Positions 27,115 to 36,047 of a stretch of 64,000 nt of DNA are shown one piece after another. How positions within the stretch are numbered: position 1 is the first letter of the stretch; each line of letters opens with the position of its first letter. The stretch is from the NCBI RefSeq assembly GCF_030053115.1, contig NZ_CP125619.1, positions 5,506,001 through 5,570,000 of the forward strand, written 5' to 3'. The translations under genes were made by a program, and so were the position numbers. Source of the DNA: Pseudomonas svalbardensis (GTDB lineage: Bacteria; Pseudomonadota; Gammaproteobacteria; Pseudomonadales; Pseudomonadaceae). The notes under the pieces were generated by a model. That model saw nothing but the letters and a program-made list of their open reading frames with translations. It had not been told where the DNA came from and did not search any database.

Positions 27115-28563
27115 ATGTCTAGCGATCAAGCCAGCGTGCAGCCGGCTACCTCCTCGGTCGACTTCGAAAAGGTCGGCTCCGACTATTTCCAGCAACGTGA
27201 ACTGAAAAAAGGTGCAGCAGGCTGGGTCCTGCTAGTGGGTCTGGGCGTGGCCTACGTCATCTCCGGCGATTATGCGGGTTGGAACTTCGGCCTGGCCCAA
27301 GGTGGCTGGGGCGGCATGTTTCTCGCCACGTTGCTGATGGCGACCATGTACCTGTGTATGTGCTTTTCCTTGGCGGAACTGTCGTCAATGATCCCTACCG
27401 CCGGTGGCGGCTACGGTTTTGCCCGCAGTGCGTTCGGCCCTTGGGGCGGGTTCCTGACCGGGACCGCAATCCTGATCGAATACGCCATCGCCCCAGCGGC
27501 GATCGCGGTGTTTATCGGCGCCTATTGCGAATCACTGTTCGGCATCGGCGGCTGGATGATTTACCTGGCGTTCTACATCATCTTTATCGCCATTCACATT
27601 TTCGGGGTCGGCGAAGCCCTGAAACTGATGTTCGTCATCACCGCCGTCGCCGCCCTAGCGCTGGGAGTGTTTCTGGTGGCGATGGTGCCGCACTTCAGCG
27701 TCGCCAACCTGCTCGACATCCCGGTGACCGAGGCCAAGGGCGCCAGCAGCTTCCTGCCGTTCGGCTACGTCGGCGTGTGGGCAGCCATTCCCTATGCGAT
27801 CTGGTTTTTCCTGGCTGTTGAAGGTGTGCCACTGGCGGCAGAAGAAACCAAAAACCCGAAACGCGACCTGCCACGCGGGTTGATTGGTGCAATGCTGGTG
27901 CTGGTGACCTTTGCCCTGCTGATTCTGGTGATCGGCCCTGGCGGTGCGGGCGCCAATGCTTTGATGACCTCGGGTAACCCGTTGGTCGAAGCGCTGAGCA
28001 AGGCCTATGGTGGCTCGACCTGGATGGGCCACTTCGTTAATTTGGTGGGCCTGGCCGGGTTGATTGCCAGTTTCTTCTCGATCATCTACGCCTACTCGCG
28101 GCAGATCTTTGCACTGTCCCGCGCCGGCTACCTGCCGCGCAAACTGTCAGAAACCAACAAAAGCAAGGCTCCCGTATTGGCACTGATTATTCCCGGCATC
28201 ATCGGATTCGGCTTGTCACTGACCGGTCAGGGTGACTTGCTGATTCTGGTGGCGGTGTTCGGCGCGACCATTTCCTACGTCCTGATGATGGCGGCGCACA
28301 TCACACTGCGCATTCGGCGCCCCAAAATGGATCGCCCATACCGCACGCCGGGCGGTATCTTCACCTCGGGTGTCGCGCTGGTGCTGGCTTGCATCGCCGT
28401 GGTGGCGGGTTTTCTGGTAGACCCACGCGTGGTAATTGGCGCTGCGATCATCTATGGAGTGTTAATTGCTTACTTTGCTTTCTACAGTCGGCATCACTTG
28501 GTAGCAGGCACGCCCGAAGAAGAATTCGCGGCCATTCAGAAAGCTGAAGAAGCCCTGCACTAA
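27115..28563 (+). CDS. eat: ethanolamine permease (APC superfamily)
   Basis: Inner-membrane transporter of 482 aa with about twelve hydrophobic segments. The APC pattern is clear: KGAAGWVLLVGLGVAYVISGDYAGWNFGLA in helix 1, MIPTAGGGYGFARSAFGPWGG in helix 2-3 and the AAEETKNPKRDLPRG loop. Family resemblance is to ethanolamine permeases rather than to amino-acid carriers, and the location between an aldehyde dehydrogenase gene and eutBC agrees. AGGTGA precedes the ATG. Confidence 0.93.
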   Translation: MSSDQASVQPATSSVDFEKVGSDYFQQRELKKGAAGWVLLVGLGVAYVISGDYAGWNFGLAQGGWGGMFLATLLMATMYLCMCFSLAELSSMIPTAGGGYGFARSAFGPWGGFLTGTAILIEYAIAPAAIAVFIGAYCESLFGIGGWMIYLAFYIIFIAIHIFGVGEALKLMFVITAVAALALGVFLVAMVPHFSVANLLDIPVTEAKGASSFLPFGYVGVWAAIPYAIWFFLAVEGVPLAAEETKNPKRDLPRGLIGAMLVLVTFALLILVIGPGGAGANALMTSGNPLVEALSKAYGGSTWMGHFVNLVGLAGLIASFFSIIYAYSRQIFALSRAGYLPRKLSETNKSKAPVLALIIPGIIGFGLSLTGQGDLLILVAVFGATISYVLMMAAHITLRIRRPKMDRPYRTPGGIFTSGVALVLACIAVVAGFLVDPRVVIGAAIIYGVLIAYFAFYSRHHLVAGTPEEEFAAIQKAEEALH

Positions 28564-28577
28564 AAGGGCCGAAAATT

Positions 28578-28602
28578 ACGGCGCAGACCCCATCTGCGCC
28601 GT
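28578..28602 (+). promoter_or_regulatory. perfect hairpin before eutB
   Basis: ACGGCGCAGA and TCTGCGCCGT form a perfect 10-bp stem with a five-base loop. It ends four bases before the GGAG Shine-Dalgarno of eutB. Without a T run it is not a standard terminator; it may protect the eutBC message or set its level against the permease. Confidence 0.6.
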
Positions 28603-28616
28603 CACGGAGAATCTGT

Positions 28617-30011
28617 ATGGCTAGTTTTGCTCACACTGTCGGTGGCCTGATTTATCGCTTCGAAAGCCTCAAGGAGGTGATGGCCAAGGCCAGTCCGGCA
28701 CGCTCAGGGGATTTCCTGGCTGGCGTCGCGGCACTTAACGATGGCGAGCGCGTTGCCGCGCAGATGGCCTTGGCTGACATCCCGCTCACTCATTTCCTAC
28801 AGGAAGTGCTGATTCCTTATGAGGCCGATGAAGTCACCCGACTGATCATCGACACTCACGATAAACAAGCTTTCGCGGCTGTCAGCCACCTCACTGTCGG
28901 CGGCTTTCGCGACTGGCTGCTCAGCGATGCCGCCGACGAACAGAGCCTGCGCGCCCTCGCGCCAGGTCTGACCCCGGAAATGGCCGCTGCCGTGTCGAAG
29001 ATCATGCGCGTGCAGGATCTGGTGCTGGTGGCGCAGAAAATCCGTGTTGTTACAAAATTCCGCGGCACGATGGGTTTGCGCGGCCGGTTATCCACACGCC
29101 TGCAACCCAATCACCCCACCGACGAACCGGCCGGCATCGCCGCGAGCATTTTGGACGGCCTGCTGTACGGCAACGGCGACGCGATGATCGGCATCAACCC
29201 GGCCACCGACAGTATCGCCTCGATCTGCGCCATGCTGGAAATGCTCGACGCGATCATTCAGCGCTACGAGATTCCCACCCAGGCCTGCGTGCTGACGCAT
29301 GTCACCACGTCCATTGAGGCTATCAATCGCGGCGTTCCGCTGGACCTGGTGTTCCAGTCGATCGCCGGCACCGAAGCGGCCAACGCCAGTTTCGGCATCA
29401 ACCTGAACGTGTTGCAGGAGGGTTACGACGCCGGTTTGAGCCTGAATCGCGGCACGCTGGGCCAGAATCTGATGTATTTCGAAACCGGTCAGGGCAGCGC
29501 CCTGTCAGCCAACGCCCACCACGGCATCGATCAACAGACCTGCGAAACCCGCGCCTACGCCGTTGCGCGACATTTCAAACCGTTCCTGGTGAACACCGTC
29601 GTAGGATTCATCGGCCCGGAATACCTCTACAACGGTAAACAGATCATCCGCGCCGGCCTCGAAGACCACTTCTGCGGCAAGCTCCTGGGCGTGCCCATGG
29701 GTTGCGACATCTGTTACACCAACCACGCCGAAGCCGACCAGGACGATATGGACACCCTGCTGACCCTGTTGGGCGTGGCCGGGATCAACTTCATCATGGG
29801 CATCCCCGGCTCCGATGACATCATGCTCAACTATCAGACCACCTCGTTCCACGACGCCCTTTACGCCCGTCAGACCCTGGGCCTGAAACCGGCGCCGGAA
29901 TTCGAACAATGGCTGGCAAGAATGGGCATTTTCACCCAGGCAGACGGCAAGATTCACTTCGGCGACAGCCTGCCGCCGGCTTTCCGCCAAGCGATGGCGC
30001 AACTGGGATGA
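28617..30011 (+). CDS. eutB: ethanolamine ammonia-lyase large subunit
   Basis: Large, catalytic subunit (464 aa) of the adenosylcobalamin-dependent lyase that turns ethanolamine into acetaldehyde and ammonia. Family blocks: [51 protein letters not shown] (substrate pocket), [25 protein letters not shown] and [30 protein letters not shown]. The protein starts ASFAHTVGG, with no microcompartment targeting peptide, so the reaction is cytosolic. Its stop overlaps the eutC start. Confidence 0.97.
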   Translation: MASFAHTVGGLIYRFESLKEVMAKASPARSGDFLAGVAALNDGERVAAQMALADIPLTHFLQEVLIPYEADEVTRLIIDTHDKQAFAAVSHLTVGGFRDWLLSDAADEQSLRALAPGLTPEMAAAVSKIMRVQDLVLVAQKIRVVTKFRGTMGLRGRLSTRLQPNHPTDEPAGIAASILDGLLYGNGDAMIGINPATDSIASICAMLEMLDAIIQRYEIPTQACVLTHVTTSIEAINRGVPLDLVFQSIAGTEAANASFGINLNVLQEGYDAGLSLNRGTLGQNLMYFETGQGSALSANAHHGIDQQTCETRAYAVARHFKPFLVNTVVGFIGPEYLYNGKQIIRAGLEDHFCGKLLGVPMGCDICYTNHAEADQDDMDTLLTLLGVAGINFIMGIPGSDDIMLNYQTTSFHDALYARQTLGLKPAPEFEQWLARMGIFTQADGKIHFGDSLPPAFRQAMAQLG

Positions 30012-30844
30012 GTGTTGAAATGGATAAACCACCCGTTGATCCACAGAACCCGTTGCTGGAACTGCGTCGCCTGACGCCGGCGCGGATCGCCTTGGGAAGA
30101 ACCGGCACCAGCATGCCGACCAGCGCGCAGCTGGATTTCCAGTACGCCCACGCTCAGGCGCGGGATGCGGTGCACTTACCGTTCGACCATGTGGGGCTCA
30201 GCTCACAACTGGCTGAACGCGGGCGTGCCAGTCTGCTGCTACACAGCGCCGCTACGGACCGGAACAGTTATTTGCAACGCCCCGATTTGGGGCGAAAGCT
30301 GAGTGATGATTCGGCGCAGACACTGCGCGATTACGCATTGGCCAATCCCGGCGGTGTCGATCTGGCAATTGTCGTTGCCGATGGGTTGTCGGCGCTGGCC
30401 GTTCATCGCCATACCCTGCCGTTTCTGGCACGGATGGAAGATCAGATTGTGAGTGACGGCTGGTCCGTCTCACCGGTCATTCTGGTGGAACAGGGTCGGG
30501 TCGCCGTAGCCGACGAAATCGGTGAACTGCTGGGTGCAAAAATGGTGGTGATCCTGATCGGCGAACGCCCTGGCCTCAGCTCCCCGGACAGCCTGGGGCT
30601 GTATTTCACCTATAATCCAAAGGTCGGGCTGACGGATGCCTATCGCAACTGCATCTCCAACGTCCGACTCGAAGGCCTGAGTTACGGCATGGCGGCACAC
30701 CGTTTGCTGTATTTGATGCGCGAGGCCTGTCGGCGGCAGTTGTCAGGGGTCAATCTGAAGGACGAAGCTCAAGTTCAGACACTCGAGTCGGACGCTGGAG
30801 CAGGCATGAAAGGTAATTTCCTACTGAGTTCGTCGGATGCCTGA
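30008..30844 (+). CDS. eutC: ethanolamine ammonia-lyase small subunit
   Basis: Small subunit (278 aa), which helps to bind cobalamin and stabilises EutB. Conserved blocks are [64 protein letters not shown] and the C-terminal [22 protein letters not shown]. The ATG overlaps the eutB TGA (ATGA), giving tight coupling. No EutA reactivase or other eut shell genes are seen. Confidence 0.96.
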   Translation: MSVEMDKPPVDPQNPLLELRRLTPARIALGRTGTSMPTSAQLDFQYAHAQARDAVHLPFDHVGLSSQLAERGRASLLLHSAATDRNSYLQRPDLGRKLSDDSAQTLRDYALANPGGVDLAIVVADGLSALAVHRHTLPFLARMEDQIVSDGWSVSPVILVEQGRVAVADEIGELLGAKMVVILIGERPGLSSPDSLGLYFTYNPKVGLTDAYRNCISNVRLEGLSYGMAAHRLLYLMREACRRQLSGVNLKDEAQVQTLESDAGAGMKGNFLLSSSDA

Positions 30845-30962
30845 ACCGTTTCCGCATTGCGTTTCTGACCCAGTTTCAGGCAGGATCGAAACACGGCCGC
30901 CCGAGTGAGAACCGTTCGCCGTCACAGTACGTGAAGACAGCCACTTGAAGACGAGACCTACC

Positions 30963-31424
30963 ATGCGGATTATTCAAGCGACGCTCGAACACCTGGACCT
31001 GCTGACCCCGTTGTTCGTCAAATATCGCGAGTTTTATGGCTCCCTGGCTTATCCGGACTCGTCCCGGGCGTTCCTTGAAAAGCGCCTGCGTCGCAAGGAG
31101 TCGGTGATCTACCTGGCCCTGGCCGATGACGACAGCAACAAACTGATGGGTTTCTGTCAGTTGTATCCGAGCTTTTCGTCCCTTTCGCTGAAGCGCGTGT
31201 GGATCCTCAACGACATCTACGTCGCCGAAGAGGCCCGCCGCCAGTTGGTGGCCGACAACCTCATCCGCACTGCGAAGAAAATGGCCAAGGAAACCAACGC
31301 TGTACGCATGCGCGTTTCCACCAGCAGCAATAACGAAGTCGCGCAGAAAACCTACGAATCCATCGGGTTCAAGGAAGACACCGAGTTCAAGAACTACGTG
31401 TTGCCGATCAGCGACGAGCTATAA
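30963..31424 (+). CDS. GNAT-family N-acetyltransferase
   Basis: Small acetyltransferase (153 aa). The GNAT core runs from GFCQLYPSFSSLSLKRVWILNDIYVAEEARRQLVADNLI, in which the second half corresponds to the acetyl-CoA loop, to VSTSSNNEVAQKTYESIGFKED, the usual C-terminal helix-strand. The acceptor is unknown. A TTG six codons upstream is in frame, but the ATG at 30963 after AAGACGAG is preferred. Position after eutC matches the PAO1 order. Confidence 0.88.
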   Translation: MRIIQATLEHLDLLTPLFVKYREFYGSLAYPDSSRAFLEKRLRRKESVIYLALADDDSNKLMGFCQLYPSFSSLSLKRVWILNDIYVAEEARRQLVADNLIRTAKKMAKETNAVRMRVSTSSNNEVAQKTYESIGFKEDTEFKNYVLPISDEL

Positions 31425-31430
31425 GCCGAA

Positions 31431-31472
31431 AAGATCGCAGCCCTTATGGGTACGGCCAGAGGCTGCGATCTT
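31431..31472. repeat. perfect 12-bp inverted repeat (family D), terminator-like
   Basis: AAGATCGCAGCC (31431-31442) and GGCTGCGATCTT (31461-31472) are perfect arms with an 18-base loop, seven bases after the acetyltransferase stop. The sequence resembles a dispersed pseudomonad repeat. A short T/C run follows, so it may also end transcription. Confidence 0.75.
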
Positions 31473-31642
31473 CTCTCACTGCGCTCCGAAATCCCCCGCT
31501 ACAAACTCAACGCGCTTTTCACCTCTCAGCCCGTATAATGCCGACCTTTCCGGCTTGTAAGAAAAACTACACCCGTCTGTAGCCTTTCGCGAAGTCATCC
31601 GCACAGGCCTGCCGAGTCGGGCCGTCACCTCAGGTGCTCTCC

Positions 31643-32299
31643 ATGGATTTCAACCCGCTCGATCTTATCCTGCATCTCGATGTTTACCTCGATTTGCTGG
31701 TAAACAACTACGGGCCATGGATTTACGCCATTCTGTTCCTGGTGATCTTCTGCGAAACCGGTCTGGTGGTCATGCCGTTCCTGCCGGGCGACTCCCTGCT
31801 GTTCATCGCGGGTGCCGTTGCGGCCGGTGGCGGCATGGACCCGGTGCTGCTGGGCGGCCTGCTGATGCTGGCGGCGATCCTTGGCGACAGTACCAACTAC
31901 GTGATCGGACGAACGGCGGGTGAGCGTTTGTTCAGCAACCCGAACTCGAAAATCTTCCGCCGCGACTACCTGCAGCAAACCCACGACTTCTACGACAAAC
32001 ACGGCGGCAAAACCGTAACCTTGGCGCGCTTCCTGCCCATCATCCGCACCTTTGCACCGTTCGTCGCCGGCGTCGCCAAAATGCCTTACCCGCGTTTCTT
32101 CGCCTTCAGCGTCCTCGGCACTATTTTGTGGGTGGGTGGCCTGGTGACCCTGGGTTACTTCTTCGGCAACGTACCGTTCATCAAGCAAAACCTGTCGCTG
32201 CTGGTCGTGGGCATCATCCTGTTGTCGCTGGTGCCGATGATTATCGGAATCATCCGCAGCCGCTTCGGCAACGCCGCGTCCAAAACTCAATCGCGCTGA
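31643..32299 (+). CDS. DedA-family membrane protein
   Basis: Inner-membrane protein (218 aa) of the DedA/VTT family, associated with undecaprenyl-phosphate recycling and membrane potential. Signatures: FCETGLVVMPFLPGDSLLFIAGAVA (the E/P re-entrant loop) and DKHGGKTVTLARFLPIIRTFAPFVAGVAKMPY, with the essential Arg residues. The ATG at 31643 has AGGTG eight bases upstream; a GTG three codons earlier is the alternative. It lies six bases before the M90 peptidase gene. A second DedA domain occurs in the fusion at 14302-15618. Confidence 0.93.
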   Translation: MDFNPLDLILHLDVYLDLLVNNYGPWIYAILFLVIFCETGLVVMPFLPGDSLLFIAGAVAAGGGMDPVLLGGLLMLAAILGDSTNYVIGRTAGERLFSNPNSKIFRRDYLQQTHDFYDKHGGKTVTLARFLPIIRTFAPFVAGVAKMPYPRFFAFSVLGTILWVGGLVTLGYFFGNVPFIKQNLSLLVVGIILLSLVPMIIGIIRSRFGNAASKTQSR

Positions 32300-32305
32300 T
32301 TCACC

Positions 32306-33118
32306 ATGTGGTCCCTTAGCGCCTGGCGTCGCCAGCGCACCTTGGCCAAACACCCGATTGCCGACGACATGTGGCAGCGGGTGCGTCATCACTTGAGTTT
32401 TCTCGATGGCATTAGCGCCGCCGAAGACCAGTGGCTGCGCGAAGCCAGCGTGCTGTTCCTCCAGGACAAACACTTGACCGCCCTGCCCGGCGTCGAACTC
32501 CACCAGGAACAGCGCCTGCTGCTTGCCGCACAGGCGCAGTTGCCGGTGCTGCACCTGGGCGATCTGAACTGGTATCAGGGTTTCCACGAAATCGTCCTCT
32601 ATCCCGACGACTTCCTCAGCCCCCAACGCCATCGCGATGCCAGCGGCGTCGAACACGAATGGGACGGCGAACACAGCGGCGAAGCCTGGCAGCAAGGCCC
32701 GATCATCCTCGCGTGGCCCGGCGTGATGGCCAGCGGAGGCTGGGAAGGCTACAACCTGGTGATCCACGAACTCGCGCATAAACTCGACATGCTCAACGGC
32801 GACGCCAACGGCCTGCCGCCACTGCACGCCGACATGCGGGTCAGCGACTGGGCCAAGGTCATGCAAGAGGCCTACGACGACCTTGATCGGCAACTGGACC
32901 GCAATCCCGACGCTGACACCGCCATCGACCCGTACGCTGCGGAAAACCCCGCCGAGTTCTTCGCGGTCACCAGCGAATACTTCTTTAGCGCCCCGGATTT
33001 GCTGCACGAGGCGTATCCTCAGGTCTATGAACAGCTGAAGCTGTTTTATCGTCAGGACCCTCTGGCCCGGCTGCGGCAACTTCTGGCCGAAGACCCGGTC
33101 TATCAGGCACACGACTAA
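32306..33118 (+). CDS. zinc metallopeptidase of the MtfA type (M90)
   Basis: Cytosolic M90 metallopeptidase (270 aa). The zinc motif is HELAH (His154-Glu155-His158) in YNLVIHELAHKLDML, and the downstream YAAENPAEFFAVTSEYFF block supplies the third ligand (Glu). MtfA of E. coli is an aminopeptidase that also binds the Mlc repressor of glucose PTS genes; whether a partner like Mlc exists here is not visible. It is followed by ppa. Confidence 0.92.
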   Translation: MWSLSAWRRQRTLAKHPIADDMWQRVRHHLSFLDGISAAEDQWLREASVLFLQDKHLTALPGVELHQEQRLLLAAQAQLPVLHLGDLNWYQGFHEIVLYPDDFLSPQRHRDASGVEHEWDGEHSGEAWQQGPIILAWPGVMASGGWEGYNLVIHELAHKLDMLNGDANGLPPLHADMRVSDWAKVMQEAYDDLDRQLDRNPDADTAIDPYAAENPAEFFAVTSEYFFSAPDLLHEAYPQVYEQLKLFYRQDPLARLRQLLAEDPVYQAHD

Positions 33119-33231
33119 GGTCTCTACGACCTCTGGTACATGGCGTCGACGAAGGAATATGCCTATAATCGCCGCCACTTTTTGGTCAATCCGGCCAAGT
33201 GTTTTTGGTCAACTAACGGGGGCACCGCCCA

Positions 33232-33759
33232 ATGAGCTACAGCAAGATTCCGGCTGGCAAAGACCTGCCGAACGACATCTACGTCGCGATCGAGATTCCG
33301 GCCAACCACGCCCCGATCAAATACGAAATCGACAAAGACAGCGATTGCCTGTTCGTTGACCGTTTCATGGCCACCCCGATGTTCTACCCGGCCAACTACG
33401 GTTTCATCCCGAACACCCTGGCTGACGACGGTGACCCCCTCGACGTGCTGGTCGTGACCCCTTACCCGGTTGCTCCAGGTTCCGTCATCCGCGCCCGTCC
33501 GGTCGGCATCCTGCACATGACCGACGACGGCGGCGGCGATGCCAAAGTCATCGCAGTCCCACACGACAAGCTGTCCCAGCTGTACGTCGACGTGAAGGAA
33601 TACACCGATCTGCCACCTTTGCTGCTGGAACAGATCAAGCACTTCTTCGAGAACTACAAAGACCTCGAAAAAGGCAAATGGGTGAAGATCGAAGGTTGGG
33701 GCGACGCAGAAGCCGCTCGCACCGAGATCATGAAGTCGGTTGCTGCCTATAAAGGCTGA
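33232..33759 (+). CDS. ppa: inorganic pyrophosphatase (family I)
   Basis: Cytosolic pyrophosphatase (175 aa). The active-site signature [10 protein letters not shown] and the surrounding [19 protein letters not shown] and [25 protein letters not shown] blocks are complete. Length is normal for bacterial family I. A clear terminator follows, and this gene marks the left border of the accessory block. Confidence 0.97.
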   Translation: MSYSKIPAGKDLPNDIYVAIEIPANHAPIKYEIDKDSDCLFVDRFMATPMFYPANYGFIPNTLADDGDPLDVLVVTPYPVAPGSVIRARPVGILHMTDDGGGDAKVIAVPHDKLSQLYVDVKEYTDLPPLLLEQIKHFFENYKDLEKGKWVKIEGWGDAEAARTEIMKSVAAYKG

Positions 33760-33790
33760 TAGTCGTCTCTCACGAACGGCTATAACGAAG

Positions 33791-33816
33791 AACCCCGGTT
33801 GATCCGGGGTTTTTTG
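33791..33816 (+). terminator. Rho-independent terminator of ppa
   Basis: AACCCCGG (33791-33798) pairs with CCGGGGTT (33804-33811) around a five-base loop and runs into a T tract. It lies 31 bp after the ppa stop. Confidence 0.92.
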
Positions 33817-33860
33817 TGGGCGTTTGAAAATCACATTCAACAGCACATTTAACGGGCGGG

Positions 33861-33901
33861 AAACCGGTTTTTGCTTGTTTAATTTTTACAAAAGACGTCT
33901 T
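33861..33901. promoter_or_regulatory. candidate operators upstream of the S24 repressor
   Basis: Two perfect 10-bp palindromes, AAACCGGTTT (33861-33870) and AAGACGTCTT (33892-33901), lie in AT-rich DNA 80-120 bp before the repressor start. A possible -35 (TTGAAC) follows near 33934. The palindromes differ from each other, so binding by the repressor itself is only a suggestion. Confidence 0.35.
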
Positions 33902-33981
33902 ACATCAGGACTTAAATTTCACGCCAGATTTGAACGTTTTGTTGAATCAAAGCCTTATGCCGCACGGCTAGACTCGTGTTT

Positions 33982-34734
33982 ATGAAAAAGAACAAAACCT
34001 GCGGACCACGATTCAGAATGCTCCTGAAAGAGCTACAAATCACGACGACGAGATTTGCCGAATTCCTGAGTATTTCAGACCCTCAAACTGTCCATAACTG
34101 GTATACCCGCGGAGTTCCTGACTACCGCATGGAAGATGTCGCCAGAAGACTGTCCGTGAACACAGAATGGCTGAAAACCGGCGAAGGACCGCAAGACGCC
34201 AGGGCATTGCATCTGGTCGACGCATCCGGCAACACCTTCGACGCCCAGTCAATCCGAGGCACCTATCAGGTCATCGACCCAGTCGACATCGAACTACCCT
34301 TTTACAAAGAAGCGGCCACTGCCCCCGGCTCCGACAAAACCCATGTCATCAAAGACCCCAGCGAATCGATCCGCCTGCGGCGCAGCGATCTTGACTCCCT
34401 GGAAATCAACCACGCCGATGCCATCTGCGCCCGCATGGTTGGCAACAGCATGGCCGAAAAAATTGAAGATGGTTCCATCGTCGCCATCGACCGCGGGTTC
34501 ACGCAAATTGTCGACGGAGAGATTTATGCAATCGAGCACGACGGCATGTTGCGCATCAAATACCTGAGTCGGGTACCAGGCAACGCGATACGCATGCGCA
34601 GCCACAACAGCTCCGAATACCCGGATGAAGTCTTCAGACCTCCGCAAATCGAAGAACAAAACATAAGGGTTCTGGGATGGGTGTTCTGGTGGTCGACCCT
34701 GAACAAACGCAGGCCACCCATACCTTTTCTGTAA
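33982..34734 (+). CDS. CI/PrtR-type repressor with S24 peptidase domain
   Basis: Cytoplasmic repressor of 250 aa. Residues 10-66 form a helix-turn-helix (RFAEFLSISDPQTVHNWYTRGVPD) of the phage CI/pyocin repressor kind; residues 100-230 are an S24/LexA-like domain with the Ser156-Lys193 dyad (MVGNSMAEKIEDGSIVAID; LRIKYLS). A typical Ala-Gly or Cys-Gly self-cleavage site is not visible between the domains. No phage or pyocin genes lie nearby, so it is an orphan. The frame has a GTG two codons upstream; the ATG at 33982 is more likely. Lower GC and AT-rich flanks suggest acquisition. Confidence 0.85.
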   Translation: MKKNKTCGPRFRMLLKELQITTTRFAEFLSISDPQTVHNWYTRGVPDYRMEDVARRLSVNTEWLKTGEGPQDARALHLVDASGNTFDAQSIRGTYQVIDPVDIELPFYKEAATAPGSDKTHVIKDPSESIRLRRSDLDSLEINHADAICARMVGNSMAEKIEDGSIVAIDRGFTQIVDGEIYAIEHDGMLRIKYLSRVPGNAIRMRSHNSSEYPDEVFRPPQIEEQNIRVLGWVFWWSTLNKRRPPIPFL

Positions 34735-34746
34735 ACACATAACGTT

Positions 34747-34876
34747 GTAGCAGCTGGCGAAGCCTGCGTCCGGCTGCGCAGCAGTCGTCCATCCGGTATC
34801 CGCGGTGTACCTGAAACACCGGGTTAGATGATTTTACGACTGCTGCGCAGCCGGACGCAGGCTTCGCCAGTTGCTA
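34747..34876. repeat. long inverted repeat (BIME), family B
   Basis: Arms at 34747-34788 and 34836-34876 share CTGGCGAAGCCTGCGTCCGG and its complement and the flanking GCTGCGCAGCAGTCGT, about 35 bp without mismatch, with imperfect outer ends. The spacer is 47 bp. It lies directly after the repressor gene and could end its transcript. Confidence 0.9.
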
Positions 34877-35096
34877 ACGTAACCGCAATCGCTCTAGGGC
34901 GCACGCCACGCTGGGAATCCCCCCAAAAAATCAGTATGCTGCGCCCCACATTTGCGCATCGACCCGCCCCGCGGCTCAGATCGCACCGACAAGGCAGATG
35001 ATTTTCTCGCCGAGTCCCACAGCCGGACGCAAGATCCGGGTGTACGTTTTGAAGGCTGGCGCGGTTTACCAAAAATGAACCAAGCCAGTCCCCGAG
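34877..35096. other. 220-bp region without a recognised gene
   Basis: No convincing gene. Short frames are open on both strands, including one on the minus strand of 71 codons (34894-35109) and one on the plus strand without ATG that runs into the hairpin at 35097. Neither shows a domain I recognise. The plus-strand terminator right after it means a transcript probably ends there. Confidence 0.5.
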
Positions 35097-35120
35097 AAGC
35101 CGGCCACAAGCCGGCTTTTT
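35097..35120 (+). terminator. orphan Rho-independent terminator
   Basis: AAGCCGGC (35097-35104) pairs with GCCGGCTT (35110-35117) around CACAA and continues as T residues. No recognised plus-strand gene precedes it within 360 bp. Confidence 0.8.
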
Positions 35121-35168
35121 AATGCCTGGAAGAAAGCATGCCTGTCTTTTGAAACTCTGAATGAGAGG

Positions 35169-35984
35169 TTGTCGGGCCAGCGCCGCAATTACTTTCGCGC
35201 TTTTGCTGGCGCGTGGCCGGACGCGGAATTTGTGCAAGAGGTGCTTGCACAATTGCCGTGGTATCACCAGATAGCGCTTCTGGACAAATTGTCCAGTCCT
35301 GAAAACCGCCGCTGGTATGCCGCCCAGGCCATCGAGCACAACTGGTCGCGCAACATCTTGGTAATGCAGATCGAGACCCGTCTGCTGGAGCGCAGCGGCA
35401 AGGCCGTCAGCAACTTCGATAGCCAGTTGCCCAAACCTCAATCCGACCTTGCCCGCGAATCACTGAAAGATCCCTACCGTTTCGACTTCCTCGGCTTGAC
35501 CCTTGATGCTCAGGAGCGCGAGATCGAGAACGCTCTGGTTAAGCATGTCACCGACTTCTTACTGGAACTGGGCGCAGGCTTTGCTTTCGTCGGCCAGCAA
35601 GTACTGTTGGATGTAGGCGGTGAAGAGTTCTTCATCGATCTACTGTTTTATCACCTCAAGCTACGCTGCTACGTGGTGATCGAACTCAAAGCTGGCAAGT
35701 TCAAACCTGAGCATTTGGGGCAACTGAGTTTTTACCTCACTGCAGTGGATGCGCAACTCAAACATCCGCAGGACGGCCCGACCATTGGCCTTCTACTATG
35801 CAAGAGCAAGAACAAGGTGGTGGCCGAATATGCGCTGCGAGATAACGCCCGCCCTATCGGCGTGGCCGAGTACGAGTTGGTGGAATCCTTGCCGGCAGAG
35901 CTTCAAACCAGCCTGCCCAGCATCGAACAGATTGAGCGCGAGCTGGCCAGTGATGACGCCTTCATGGAGGACGAATCGCAATAA
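35169..35984 (+). pseudogene. 5'-truncated DUF1016/YhcG-type PDDEXK nuclease gene
   Basis: About 271 codons corresponding to the C-terminal three quarters of a DUF1016 (YhcG) PDDEXK nuclease, whose full members have roughly 340-370 aa. The catalytic part is intact: GAGFAFVGQQVLLDVGGEEFFIDLLFYH and YVVIELKAGKFKPEHLGQ hold the D-ExK pattern. The N-terminal DUF1016_N domain is missing; the frame enters through SGQRRNYFRAFAGAWPD with no ATG (a TTG at 35169 is the first possible start) and a terminator lies 50 bp upstream. So it is probably a remnant with a retained nuclease domain. Full-length relatives are found near mobile elements and restriction loci. Confidence 0.8.
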
Positions 35985-36047
35985 TCGGACAACCAAGGAT
36001 CGTGGACTGCAGCTACGTAAAAACGCTGCGGTCGCCTTATTTCACGC

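Noticed and set aside
31625..33178. 517-codon minus-strand open frame opposite the DedA and M90 genes
   Set aside because: Both plus-strand genes have clear family motifs and Shine-Dalgarno sites; the minus frame has neither.
33982..35984. Remnant prophage
   Set aside because: Apart from the repressor and a nuclease fragment no phage gene, integrase or attachment site is present, so only the word orphan is justified.
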